The position numbers and the translations under genes are program-made. Below, piece after piece: positions 44,488 to 53,408 of a DNA stretch of 64,000 nucleotides (position 1 is its first letter; every line of letters begins with the position of its first letter). Source of the DNA: Oscillospiraceae bacterium (GTDB lineage Bacteria; Bacillota; Clostridia; Oscillospirales; Ruminococcaceae); NCBI GenBank assembly GCA_031280965.1, contig JAITFZ010000001.1:1-64000 (forward strand), in the 5' to 3' direction. The notes below the pieces were generated by a model, which saw nothing but the letters and a program-made list of their open reading frames with translations, was not told the origin of the DNA and searched no databases.

Positions 44488-45453
44488 TTACTTCTTTGCC
44501 CACGTTTCCATCATTATCCATGCCGCCTGCGCTTCTGCCGACGTCCCCTGCCTGTCAAACAAAGGCGCTCCGCATACCCCTTGAATAATTCCGAATCCGT
44601 CTATATTTTTGGAAACGGTTTTGCGGACTTTATCGGCATGCTGTTTATAATTCCTGCCGGCAAGCCAGTTTTCTTTCAGCCCTCTGTATATAAACGCAGC
44701 CGCCATCATTGCCGACGTACCGTCCGTGAAGGAGCCGGGCTCGTCTAAAATATCATGAAACAGTCCGTCGTCACGCTGAAACTTCAGCATACAGTCAAGC
44801 ATCTCTCCGCCTGTCTGCATAAGTGTTTCATACGCGCCTATATCGCCGGTGTTCTTGGCTTCGTGCAGAACCTTCGCCACGCCGAGCAACGTCCAGCCGT
44901 TTCCGGTCGCCCAAAGCTTCCGCCGCACGAACTTCTGCGTTCCCGCGTCAAAAATATGAAACATACAGCCCGTTTCATCATCGCGCAGATAATTCATGAT
45001 GCCGTAAATCTGCTTGGTTGCTTCATTCAGCTCATTCATCACCGCTAAAAAAGGCGGTCCCATATAACACGAATCCGACCAAATCTGCTTGGGAGTAAAG
45101 CCTTCATGGAATGATTTCTCATTGTGATAGATTACGCCGTCCTCGGTATGCGGGGCGTAAACCATCAGATACTCAAGCATTTTATTTGCGGCTTCTTCAA
45201 AAAGCTTGTTGTCGGTTATTTCAAAAGCCCGCCAAACCGCTTCTCCGTTTGCGCCGGAGTCGGTAATCGCGGTTTCGCCGCTCATCATGGCGAGCCGCCC
45301 GTCTTGCCATTGCCTGACAACAGCGTCGTGCGCCATTGCCACAAATAGTTCGGTTTCCCCCGCTTCAAGGAGCGCCTGAGCCGCGAAGCCCTGCTCCCAT
45401 GAGTGACGCTGCATTGTGAGCATTGCGTTTCTTACCCGTTTGTATGTATCCAT
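44488..45453 (-). CDS. GH105 unsaturated rhamnogalacturonyl hydrolase-like protein (YteR type)
   Basis: The 321-residue protein is an (alpha/alpha)6 barrel of the GH88/GH105 kind. The catalytic aspartate is in IWSDSCYMGPPF (Asp127, at the place of YteR Asp143), and ATGNGWTLLG follows. These enzymes remove the unsaturated uronic acid left by pectate or rhamnogalacturonan lyases. It has no signal peptide, so it acts in the cytoplasm on imported oligosaccharides, in agreement with the LplB/LplC importer next to it. Confidence 0.92.
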   Translation of the reverse strand: MDTYKRVRNAMLTMQRHSWEQGFAAQALLEAGETELFVAMAHDAVVRQWQDGRLAMMSGETAITDSGANGEAVWRAFEITDNKLFEEAANKMLEYLMVYAPHTEDGVIYHNEKSFHEGFTPKQIWSDSCYMGPPFLAVMNELNEATKQIYGIMNYLRDDETGCMFHIFDAGTQKFVRRKLWATGNGWTLLGVAKVLHEAKNTGDIGAYETLMQTGGEMLDCMLKFQRDDGLFHDILDEPGSFTDGTSAMMAAAFIYRGLKENWLAGRNYKQHADKVRKTVSKNIDGFGIIQGVCGAPLFDRQGTSAEAQAAWIMMETWAKK

Positions 45454-45492
45454 AAAATCTGCCGCCTTTTCGGTTTAATTCCTTTATATTGT

Positions 45493-45521
45493 AGTATAGC
45501 ATGTATTTAACTTCAAGTCAA
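45493..45521 (-). promoter_or_regulatory. Promoter of the GH105 gene
   Basis: On the minus strand TTGACT (45516-45521), 17 bases, TATACT (45493-45498). Confidence 0.7.
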
Positions 45522-45567
45522 TGAGTCGGACAAATATGGAACCTTTGCGCTAATATAGCCGCCGTTA

Positions 45568-45576
45568 TGTTATAAT
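45568..45576 (+). promoter_or_regulatory. Extended -10 promoter of the hybrid kinase gene
   Basis: TGT plus TATAAT (45571-45576) makes an extended -10 element; no good -35 box is seen. The same TGTTATAAT occurs before the FIST gene (62925-62933). Confidence 0.5.
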
Positions 45577-45641
45577 AGCGACAGTTGCAGTATAAAGTAA
45601 GCGACTTTTTACGGGCGCTTTATCGGGAGGTAGCCGCTATG

Positions 45642-47774
45642 ATAGCCTTTATACGGAGATACATATTCGACGGAGCGAAAAAAAACTCGGCAGCCCCGAT
45701 TATCTTCATATTAATCTGCTCGTATTTTATAATAACCACCGTATATACCGCATTGTTTTTCGGCTCGGCAAAAACATTTTTCGGTGCGAATATGACGTTG
45801 GTTCGTTTCAGTCTTAATGCCCTTATGCTCGTAATATACATCGTGCTGGAGCGCCTGCCGCTGAAAGCTTCCGTCACGGCATTTCTGACCCCTACTTTTA
45901 TGGCGTTTATAGTTATTGCGGGCGCTGTTCTCTTAGGCGGGGACGTGCTTACTTATACTTATTTGTGCTGTTCGGCTATGATTTCCCTCACGTATTTCAA
46001 CAGCCGAAGCATGAAACTGCATATCGTGACCGTAAGCGCGAGCCTGGCGGTTGTTCTTTTTGTGTTTCAAATAAATATTATGGGCAGTATCTTTACAACC
46101 GTTCATAACACTCTGTTTTTCATGGCATTTATCGCGCTTGATGTTTTGGTTCATACTTTCGGAACTGCTTATATCAAAACCTTGCAGGAGCTGACAAAAG
46201 CTAAGAATGAAGCTGATATTGCAACACGCGCCAAATCCTCTTTCCTTGCCAACATGAGCCATGAATTACGTACACCGATGAACGCTATTATCGGTATGAC
46301 TACCATAGGACTATCCGGCTCGGATATTGAAAGAAAGGATTACAGCCTTAAAAAAATTGACGACGCGTCAAAACATCTGCTCGGTGTTATTAACGACATC
46401 TTGGACGTATCGAAAATTGAAGCGGGTAAGTTTGAGCTTTCCGAGGTTGAGTTTGATTTTGAAAAAATGCTTAACCGAAGCGTAAATGTTATCGGCTTCC
46501 GCGTTGACGAAAAGAAACAAAAGTTTACCGTATATGTTGATAAGAGTATTCCGCGGCTCTTGGTCGGCGACGACCAGCGGTTAGCGCAGGTAATAACAAA
46601 TCTTTTGGGGAACGCGGTTAAATTCACGCCGGAAAACGGTTATGTACACATTAATACATATTTTTTAGGGGAAGAATCCGGCGTTTGTACAATAAAAATC
46701 GCTGTTACCGACACGGGAATCGGCATAAGCCCTGAACAGCAGGAGAAGTTGTTTAAATCATTTCAGCAGGCAGAAGACAGCACATCGCGGAAATTCGGGG
46801 GGACGGGTCTCGGGCTTGTAATTTCCAAAAATATTATTGAAATGATGGGCGGGGAAATTTGGGTTGAATCCGAGCTTGGAAAAGGTTCTACTTTTGCTTT
46901 CACAATAAAAAAGAGACGCGGCGAAATACTCAGGCAAAATGCCGACAATAATATAACGTGGGAAAGCGTCCGCATTTTAGCCGTTGACGACGATGAGTAT
47001 ATTCTAAAGGATTTCAAGGGAATTGTTGAAGGACTCGGCGCGAAATGCGACACAGCGCTGAACGCCAAAGACGCGCTCGGTTTTATTGAGCGCGGCATTG
47101 AATATGACATTTACTTTATAGACTGGATAATGCCGGAAAAAGACGGCATTGAACTGACAAAAGAACTAAAAAGAAAATCGCAGGCGACGAGTAACTCTGT
47201 TGTGGTTATGATTTCGTCCGCCGAGTATAGTATAGTCGCAGAAAAAGCGAGAAATGCCGGCGTTGATAAGTTTTTGCAAAAGCCGTTGCTTCCGTCAACG
47301 ATTGCGGATTTAATATACGAACATCTAAGCCAGATAAATCAGCAGGCAGAAGAAGAGGACATCGATATTTCCGCGCTCTTCAAGGGAAGCTGCGCTTTAC
47401 TTGCAGAGGACGTTGACATTAATCGTGAAATCGTGACGGCGCTGCTTGAACCTACGCTTTTAGAAATTGATTACGCAAAAAACGGAAAAGAAGCTGTCGA
47501 TATGTTCCGCGAGGCACCGGATAAATATAATATTATTCTCATGGATATTCAAATGCCCGAAATGGACGGTTACGAAGCAACCCGCCAAATCAGGGCACTT
47601 GATGTTCCGAAAGCAAAGAAGATTCCGATTGTCGCTATGACTGCCAACGTATTTAAGGAGGATATAGATAACTGCCTTGAAGCCGGTATGAACAGCCACG
47701 TCGGTAAGCCGCTCGATTTAGACGAGGTGCTTGATAAACTGCGGTTTTATTTATTAACTGAATTAAAATTCTGA
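45642..47774 (+). CDS. Membrane hybrid histidine kinase with two receiver domains
   Basis: The 710-residue protein has about six membrane segments with almost no loops (about 17-180), so it senses inside or through the membrane. Then follow HisKA ([19 protein letters not shown], phospho-His), an HATPase domain (N box [22 protein letters not shown]), receiver 1 ([18 protein letters not shown]) and receiver 2 ([21 protein letters not shown]). I chose the ATG at 45642 after GGGAGG; a TTG 19 codons earlier lacks a ribosome site. It is convergent with the surface-protein gene at 47788. Confidence 0.92.
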   Translation: MAFIRRYIFDGAKKNSAAPIIFILICSYFIITTVYTALFFGSAKTFFGANMTLVRFSLNALMLVIYIVLERLPLKASVTAFLTPTFMAFIVIAGAVLLGGDVLTYTYLCCSAMISLTYFNSRSMKLHIVTVSASLAVVLFVFQINIMGSIFTTVHNTLFFMAFIALDVLVHTFGTAYIKTLQELTKAKNEADIATRAKSSFLANMSHELRTPMNAIIGMTTIGLSGSDIERKDYSLKKIDDASKHLLGVINDILDVSKIEAGKFELSEVEFDFEKMLNRSVNVIGFRVDEKKQKFTVYVDKSIPRLLVGDDQRLAQVITNLLGNAVKFTPENGYVHINTYFLGEESGVCTIKIAVTDTGIGISPEQQEKLFKSFQQAEDSTSRKFGGTGLGLVISKNIIEMMGGEIWVESELGKGSTFAFTIKKRRGEILRQNADNNITWESVRILAVDDDEYILKDFKGIVEGLGAKCDTALNAKDALGFIERGIEYDIYFIDWIMPEKDGIELTKELKRKSQATSNSVVVMISSAEYSIVAEKARNAGVDKFLQKPLLPSTIADLIYEHLSQINQQAEEEDIDISALFKGSCALLAEDVDINREIVTALLEPTLLEIDYAKNGKEAVDMFREAPDKYNIILMDIQMPEMDGYEATRQIRALDVPKAKKIPIVAMTANVFKEDIDNCLEAGMNSHVGKPLDLDEVLDKLRFYLLTELKF

Positions 47775-47787
47775 TTTACGGTTAAGT

Positions 47788-49500
47788 TCAGCAGTTTTCA
47801 AGACCGGGAGCTATTAATCTTAATTTGGCCTGTAAAACGTTTTCCAGAGTTAAAACGACCTCCGCAAGCCTGCTCACAGAACGGTTAACGGCAATTATTT
47901 CATTTGTTGTAAGTCCCGCCATAGTAAGAATCCTTTGTATTTTTTCGCCTTCAGCGTTTAAGATATGGGCTAAAGCCGCTTCCTGTAAAGCAACAGACGA
48001 TATAATATCTACGAGCGCCCGGCATCTTTCCGTCGGCTCTCCTGTGATTCTGACCTGTACGGCGTTTGATTCCTCGTTGAATATCAGAGGAACGCCTCCC
48101 GAAACGGGCGAATAGCTGTAGGTTATTTCGGCAGTGTTTAACGTGGGATTTTCCGCAGGTATAAATTCCGCAAGCACGTCAAAAGTAATGGTAAGAGTTG
48201 TGCCGCCCGGAACATTCGGTATAGAGAATCCGTTGTTGGGGTTCAGCCCGGGTTCGGGCGTTCCGTTTATCCTGACCGTGCCGGGAACAAAGGACAGCCC
48301 TGCGGGAATAATATCCGAAAACGCCACGTCTGTTAATGGGAACTGACAGATGTCTGTAAGCCTTATCGTATAGGTGAATGTGCTTCCAACAGGCACAGAG
48401 GAAACGCTCGCGGACTTTACGGGTACGAATATAGGAACGCTGATTTCCCTTAGTGAAACATCGTCTATTGAATAATCGTTGCCGATGGCGGCAGGGCCTT
48501 CGCTTACGAACTGAATCGTAAGCGATTCGTTATTTCCTGAATAAATAACCGTACCGATTTCTTTCCATTCGGGTGTGTTCAGATTAACGGGAATCAATGC
48601 GCCAAGCATTTCGCTGAAAATAATCCGTCCTTCCGAGTCGTAGATTTGTACTCCCAGCGCAGGGTCGGCATAGCCGTTAACTTTAAACATGTTAAGTATC
48701 CACGAACTGAAAAGATAATAGGTGTTCGGGATTACAAATACCGGCGCCCTAAAGAACACCGAGCCCGGGTCGTATCCGTTTACAACCATCATTCTGCCGG
48801 TTTCATTGCCCGTTGTATGGTCGGCGACCCGCCACCACGCGCCGATAAGATTGCTTTCCGTGAAGGTCATAATATTTTGTACTGTATAATCGCCGTCCAT
48901 AGGAACAAATATGTCAGGTTCGGTCAAAACATATTCAAAGTCCGGCGTAACGCCCGGATATGGTTCTTCGGGCGCGCTTGTGTTCGCGGGCGTTCCTGCG
49001 GGGAAGGTGCCGATTGTGCCGTTATCCGCGGCAGTAATAAGATTACCTGCGGTAATGATAACACATTCATCTAATATATTCACAATCGGGGTATATCTGA
49101 CGGGACCGTTTAATATATAGATATTCGTGATATTAACGCCCTCCACTGTCAATATGCGGGTGTTCGGCGTTAAGCAGTCTAAGTTTGTAGTACCGGGCGG
49201 CGGATTGCTTACAAAGCTTATGGGCGGGGTTACGGCTTCCGGCGCCGAACCGGGTGCCGCCTCCGTGAAATCTCCCGGCGCCGGCACGGCTCCCGTTACT
49301 CCGTAAGCCTCTATGACAAGGTAATTCCCGTTCGGGACATTAATAAACGTAAAGTCGCCGTTCGCGCCCGTCAGAACGGCAAGCTGTTCTCCTGTCCCGG
49401 TATTATGTAAAACAACAGGCACTCCTGTGATGCCCGGCAATCCGTCAGGGTTCGCGGTTCTGTTCCTGTCGAATAAAAGATAACCAGATATAGTTGCCAT
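47788..49500 (-). CDS. Repeat surface protein: SdrD_B/Cna-like and DUF11 domains plus shared helical C-terminus
   Basis: The 570-residue protein lacks a signal peptide. It has a Cna-B/SdrD-like domain at the start (SGYLLFDRNR, NGDFTFINVPNGNYLV), a jelly-roll-like middle (about 190-350), a DUF11 domain (about 355-475; FTYTIRLTDICQFPLTDV) and a C-terminal helical domain (about 495-570) with VALQEAALAHILNAEGEKIQ. The same helical domain is in the two next genes. Without a signal for export, assembly on the spore surface by the mother cell is a fair guess, but not shown. Confidence 0.8.
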   Translation of the reverse strand: MATISGYLLFDRNRTANPDGLPGITGVPVVLHNTGTGEQLAVLTGANGDFTFINVPNGNYLVIEAYGVTGAVPAPGDFTEAAPGSAPEAVTPPISFVSNPPPGTTNLDCLTPNTRILTVEGVNITNIYILNGPVRYTPIVNILDECVIITAGNLITAADNGTIGTFPAGTPANTSAPEEPYPGVTPDFEYVLTEPDIFVPMDGDYTVQNIMTFTESNLIGAWWRVADHTTGNETGRMMVVNGYDPGSVFFRAPVFVIPNTYYLFSSWILNMFKVNGYADPALGVQIYDSEGRIIFSEMLGALIPVNLNTPEWKEIGTVIYSGNNESLTIQFVSEGPAAIGNDYSIDDVSLREISVPIFVPVKSASVSSVPVGSTFTYTIRLTDICQFPLTDVAFSDIIPAGLSFVPGTVRINGTPEPGLNPNNGFSIPNVPGGTTLTITFDVLAEFIPAENPTLNTAEITYSYSPVSGGVPLIFNEESNAVQVRITGEPTERCRALVDIISSVALQEAALAHILNAEGEKIQRILTMAGLTTNEIIAVNRSVSRLAEVVLTLENVLQAKLRLIAPGLENC

Positions 49501-49516
49501 AAATATTTCCTTTCTG

Positions 49517-49831
49517 TTATAGTTTATTATGCAATTCGCTAACCGCTTTCAATTTTGCCAACATAGCGTTTTCAAGCTCTATAGCATTTAATATTGTCTT
49601 ATTAACCGAGTTGTTAACTTCCAAAAGCTCACCGATATTACTTGCGACTCCGACAGCTTTTTGAATTTTCTCCCCCTCGGCATTAAGGATATGCGCGAGC
49701 GCGGCTTCAATAAGAGCCACCGATTCTACAACGTCGCAAATAGCGCATGTGCAGTGTTTCGTGCGATTTTCACAACAGCAGACGGCAATACAGCGGCACG
49801 TATTTTTACAACAACAGTTATTTGTATTCAA
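49517..49831 (-). CDS. Small cysteine-rich protein with the shared helical domain
   Basis: The 104-residue protein begins with a 33-residue segment holding 14 cysteines (NCCCKNTCRC, CCCEN), followed by the helical domain VESVALIEAALAHILNAEGEKIQ in two or three helices. The start is TTG at 49831 with GTGAGG seven bases before it. There is no signal peptide. The cysteine head could cross-link through disulfides or bind metal. The gene lies 16 bases upstream of the DUF11 protein gene, so the two are an operon. Confidence 0.75.
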   Translation of the reverse strand: MNTNNCCCKNTCRCIAVCCCENRTKHCTCAICDVVESVALIEAALAHILNAEGEKIQKAVGVASNIGELLEVNNSVNKTILNAIELENAMLAKLKAVSELHNKL

Positions 49832-49853
49832 CGCTTAACCTCACTTAAATAAA

Positions 49854-49896
49854 TTTGCATATAGCACATTATATGCAAACAGCGGTTAGTGGTTAA
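49854..49896 (-). promoter_or_regulatory. Promoter with a 10-base dyad before the cysteine-rich gene
   Basis: TTTGCATATA (49854-49863) and TATATGCAAA (49870-49879) form a perfect dyad. It covers a minus-strand TATAAT (49868-49873), with TTAACC (49891-49896) 17 bases before it. A repressor bound at the dyad would block this promoter. Confidence 0.45.
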
Positions 49897-50025
49897 TATA
49901 GCAATTCCATATGAAATGTGGAACCGCTGTCCGCCGCCATTTGCGGCGAGCGTTGACGTTTGATTCATTCAAATGTCAACAAGATTTGCTATAATTAACA
50001 ATTAGCGGAGAGTAACATATAATAA

Positions 50026-50055
50026 AATCAGCGGTTTGAAAACAAGCCGCTGATT
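50026..50055 (+). other. Leader hairpin before the 50084 gene
   Basis: AATCAGCGGTTT (50026-50037) pairs with AAGCCGCTGATT (50044-50055) over 12 base pairs. No T run follows, so it is not a standard terminator; it may protect the mRNA or control the downstream gene. Confidence 0.4.
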
Positions 50056-50083
50056 ATTTAACTTATGAAAGGATGAATTATTT

Positions 50084-50413
50084 ATGGGTATGCCCGTTAT
50101 TGAGCAGGGAACCGGTACGAGAGAGCAAGCTATAACCGATATAATTACATCGGTAGCATTGCAGGAGGCGGCACTGGCGCACATAATGAACGCCGAGGGT
50201 GAAAAAATACAGGCTATAGTCGCCACGCCCGGCGTTACGGCTACGGAGCTGCTTGAGCTTAACGATTCGGTAAGAGATATGCTAAGCTCAATCGCTGAGC
50301 TGGAGGAAGCGCTCTACAGGAAACTAAGTCTGTTTGCGGACGAAATTGCCTCGGGGGGATTGGCGGCGGCAGGTTTTCCGACCTCAAATTGCAAAGAACG
50401 GTTAAAAACATAA
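50084..50413 (+). CDS. Small protein made of the shared helical domain
   Basis: The 109-residue protein consists almost wholly of the helical domain IITSVALQEAALAHIMNAEG and the following LLELNDSVRDMLSSIAELEEAL. It lacks the cysteine head and the beta domains of its two neighbours, so it shows the domain as an independent unit. AAAGGATG precedes the ATG. No signal peptide. It is on the opposite strand to the other two copies and has its own leader and terminator. Confidence 0.75.
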   Translation: MGMPVIEQGTGTREQAITDIITSVALQEAALAHIMNAEGEKIQAIVATPGVTATELLELNDSVRDMLSSIAELEEALYRKLSLFADEIASGGLAAAGFPTSNCKERLKT

Positions 50414-50434
50414 GATACATATAATACAATCGGG

Positions 50435-50474
50435 AAGCGGCGGTTTTCATAAATGAAAATCCGCCGCTTTTTGC
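50435..50474. terminator. Two-way terminator between the 50084 gene and the hybrid kinase
   Basis: AAGCGGCGG plus TTTTCAT pairs with ATGAAAA plus CCGCCGCTT, followed by TTTTT; on the other strand runs of A/T also flank the stem. Confidence 0.75.
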
Positions 50475-50484
50475 TGTTATTACT

Positions 50485-52449
50485 TTAATAAAGGTGTTTT
50501 CTCAGTTTTTCATAAACAGCTTCAATTTCTACAGGTTTTCCGAGGTGTCCGTTCATCCCGGCTTTAATGCACGACTCTACGTCTTCACTTAATACATTGG
50601 CGGTCATTGCGATAATCGGAATTTTTTCCGCTCTCGGCAAACCGGACGAACGTATGCTTTTAGTCGCGCTGTATCCGTCCATTTCCGGCATTTGTATATC
50701 CATGAATATAAGCCCGTAATCATTTGAAGCCGCCAAGAATTTTTCATAAGCTTCGCGCCCGTTAAAAGCAAAGTCTATATCAATTCCGGTATCTTCGAGG
50801 AGCGCGGAGATAATCTCGCGGTTTATTTCAACATCCTCCGCGATTAAAATTCTCTTACCCGCGAATGTTTCGTCCGCAGACACAGCTTCATCTTTTATAT
50901 TTATTTCAGCGCCTGTCTGCACGTTTATTTCAAAAATAAATGAAGCCCCCTTACCAAACTCGGATTCAACCCTAATCCTGCCGCCCATCATATCAACTAT
51001 GTGCTTCGATATGGCAAGACCAAGCCCTGTTCCGCCGTATTTGCGCGACCTTCCCCCGTCTGCCTGTTCAAAGGGTTTAAATAAATTCTTTTGCTGTTCT
51101 TCGGATATGCCGATTCCGGTATCTTTAATTATAAAGCAAAGCATACACGAGTCATCCGTTGCGGTTGTTTTTTCCGCGCTCAATGAAACGGAGCCGTGTT
51201 CCGGCGTAAACTTAACCGCATTTGAGAGAATGTTTGTGATAACCTGCGCCAAGCGCTTTTCATCGGTTTTAATGCTTGCGGGTATATTATCGCTAAGATT
51301 TATTGTGAGTTTTTGATTTTTCTTTTCCGCTTGCAGTTGTACAGTTTTTTTAACGGTTTCAAGCATGTTTGCGAAATTAAATTCACCGCAGGACAGTTCA
51401 AAGTTTTCGGATTCCATTTCCGAAATATCTAAAACATTGTCAATTACTCCCAGCAACTGCTGAGATGCTTCGCTTATATTATTAAAACAATATAGCCTGC
51501 GCGGGTCGTCGTTCGTCTTTTTACCTATTTCCGACATGCCTATAATCGCGTTCATCGGAGTACGCATTTCATGGGTCATACGGGCAAGGAAGTCGCTTTT
51601 TGCTTTGCTTGCTGCTTCCGCTTCTATGCGCTGTCTTTCGGTGTCGAGCAGAATATTTTTCGTTTCTGTTATATCCATCAGCGCGCCCGCAATACGGACA
51701 GGGTTTCCGTTCTCATCGCGGATGGTTTCACCGGAGTCGCGGAAATACGCATATTCGCCGTCTTTTTTTAGCGCTCTGCATTCTACGTCATAAGGCGTTT
51801 TGCCGGTTGTGTCAAGCAAGTGCTTGTTAAAGGATTCGAGAACGCTGTCTTTATCTTCGGGATGCAACCGGTTGTTCCAACTGCAACGCAAATTCGGAAA
51901 ATCATTCTCATCGGAAAAGCCGAGCATACTCCTGAATTCATCCGACCATATAACCTCGTTTTCAGAATTAACCGCGTTTCCCTGAATAACTTCCATATCC
52001 CACAAGCCGATTTTAGTAGCCTGCACCGCAAGTTTTAATTTTGTTATTTGAAGCTCAAGCTTCTGGTTATAAATCTTACGGCGTTCTTCAAGCTGATTAG
52101 CCATAGAATTAAACGCAACCGCAAAATCGCCCATAAAATTCACGCGTTGTTTATAATCGCCGCGTGCGATTTGCTGTGCCTGCCAGGTCAGATGCTTGAG
52201 TGAAGCATGCAAGGCTTTCAAAGGAGCGGCTAATTCATTGCCGGGCGACGGAAGCTTGCCCGCGAGATTACCTTTTGATAAAGCCTTTGCCAATCCGTTT
52301 GCTTCAATCACACATACGGCAAAATACCGGAGACCGTTACCGAGGTCTTGAAAATCTTCGGGTAAGCTTTCAATATCTAAAACAGCATTTTCAGGTTCAT
52401 TTATAACATCACTCAAATAATTAAATAAAATATCAGCAACGGACGCCAA
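50485..52449 (-). CDS. Cytoplasmic PAS hybrid histidine kinase
   Basis: The 654-residue protein has no membrane segment. The order is a HAMP-like helical start (about 1-130), a PAS/PAC domain (about 145-270; VECRALKKDGEYAYFRDSG), HisKA ([19 protein letters not shown]), HATPase (LSNAVKFTP, GTGLGLAISKHI) and one receiver ([21 protein letters not shown]). It follows the V4R and alpha-CTD-like genes and may be wired to them. The C-terminal receiver is near identical in pattern to those of the other kinases here. Confidence 0.92.
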   Translation of the reverse strand: MASVADILFNYLSDVINEPENAVLDIESLPEDFQDLGNGLRYFAVCVIEANGLAKALSKGNLAGKLPSPGNELAAPLKALHASLKHLTWQAQQIARGDYKQRVNFMGDFAVAFNSMANQLEERRKIYNQKLELQITKLKLAVQATKIGLWDMEVIQGNAVNSENEVIWSDEFRSMLGFSDENDFPNLRCSWNNRLHPEDKDSVLESFNKHLLDTTGKTPYDVECRALKKDGEYAYFRDSGETIRDENGNPVRIAGALMDITETKNILLDTERQRIEAEAASKAKSDFLARMTHEMRTPMNAIIGMSEIGKKTNDDPRRLYCFNNISEASQQLLGVIDNVLDISEMESENFELSCGEFNFANMLETVKKTVQLQAEKKNQKLTINLSDNIPASIKTDEKRLAQVITNILSNAVKFTPEHGSVSLSAEKTTATDDSCMLCFIIKDTGIGISEEQQKNLFKPFEQADGGRSRKYGGTGLGLAISKHIVDMMGGRIRVESEFGKGASFIFEINVQTGAEINIKDEAVSADETFAGKRILIAEDVEINREIISALLEDTGIDIDFAFNGREAYEKFLAASNDYGLIFMDIQMPEMDGYSATKSIRSSGLPRAEKIPIIAMTANVLSEDVESCIKAGMNGHLGKPVEIEAVYEKLRKHLY

Positions 52450-52487
52450 CTGTATTCACCGCCTTTTGTTACCAAGCATGTAGTCTT

Positions 52488-53042
52488 TTACATCTGTTCT
52501 TCTTCCATGACCGTTCCGTTAAAACGGCAAACCCTGTCGCCGCTCGCCCAGCAGTCTATTTCACAGACATCGTATCTCTTGCCCGTGTAAGCTTCAAGAA
52601 TGCCGGCAATAAAGCCCTCGTCATAAATACAAACATTTTCATTCGTAATAGGCAATCCGCTGCAATCCAAATCCTGCTCTACCGTAAGCACGATGTTCCC
52701 GGTACCGGCATCAAAAGTTTCCATACGCAAAATGCCGATTCTTAGTTCTTCTAATGCTTTTTGCAGGTTAGCTAAAAAAGTATCGAAATCGACTTTTAAG
52801 TCCTGCGTGTTTTTTGCGAATTCCATACCCGCCAAAAAGCCGGCGTTGCGAAAATGCTCGTTTGCCTTTTCAAGACCGTATGCTTTGCTGAGTTCGTCAA
52901 GCATGGTATACTGCATCAGGCGGTATACCAGAACCGGCATTTCCTCGCCTAAATCTCCGCGCCCGTCTTTAATGCCGCCTAACCTGCTCCATGAAAAGTT
53001 TTCATGTTTTTCAACTTTTGAAAAGATGTTTTTGAGTTCCAT
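52488..53042 (-). CDS. V4R-domain sensor protein
   Basis: The 184-residue protein ends with the V4R hydrophobic-ligand domain (about 90-175), including DEGFIAGILEAYTGKRY and CWASGDRVCRF with the conserved cysteines. V4R proteins bind small hydrophobic molecules and pass the signal to partner kinases or regulators. It sits directly ahead of the PAS hybrid kinase (38 bases), which suggests a sensor for it. AAGGAGG precedes the ATG. Confidence 0.85.
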   Translation of the reverse strand: MELKNIFSKVEKHENFSWSRLGGIKDGRGDLGEEMPVLVYRLMQYTMLDELSKAYGLEKANEHFRNAGFLAGMEFAKNTQDLKVDFDTFLANLQKALEELRIGILRMETFDAGTGNIVLTVEQDLDCSGLPITNENVCIYDEGFIAGILEAYTGKRYDVCEIDCWASGDRVCRFNGTVMEEEQM

Positions 53043-53119
53043 TTGTAATGCCTCCTTATTATTATTTTGGTAATTGCGAAATTATTTTTAGGTGCGCAGC
53101 ACCCTATAATATAATGTTT

Positions 53120-53350
53120 TTATTTTTTCTCTGATTCATACTTATCCCGCATAAACAACGCCATTTCAAGGCATTTATCGCCCAAATTGCGAACACGGGT
53201 AAGCCTTTCCACGGAAGCCGCGCACAGGTCGTCCATTGTTTCAATTCCGCCGCGCACCAAAGCGTTTATTGTACGAACGGTTAATTTATTGTATTCTGTT
53301 GAAGGCGCGAATTCCTTGAAATACTCTTTTAGTTTAATTTGTTGTTCCAA
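53120..53350 (-). CDS. Free-standing alpha-CTD-like helix-hairpin-helix protein
   Basis: The 76-residue protein resembles the C-terminal DNA-binding domain of RNA polymerase alpha: LTVRTINALVRGGIETMDDL followed by VRNLGDKCLEMAL, matching the alpha-CTD pattern of two helices around NLG. It lacks the rest of alpha. It could bind promoter DNA or a regulator by mimicking alpha. It is between the Cache kinase and V4R genes on the same strand. No GGAGG is evident, but GGAAGTAAG lies a few bases before the start. Confidence 0.75.
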   Translation of the reverse strand: MEQQIKLKEYFKEFAPSTEYNKLTVRTINALVRGGIETMDDLCAASVERLTRVRNLGDKCLEMALFMRDKYESEKK

Positions 53351-53408
53351 CGCTCTTACTTCCTCTCATGAGTTTTAATTATGCATGACACCAACAGTAA
53401 ACAATTAC

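Noticed and set aside
50026-50055. Leader hairpin as a riboswitch
   Set aside because: A single hairpin with no conserved core or alternative fold; no known class matches.
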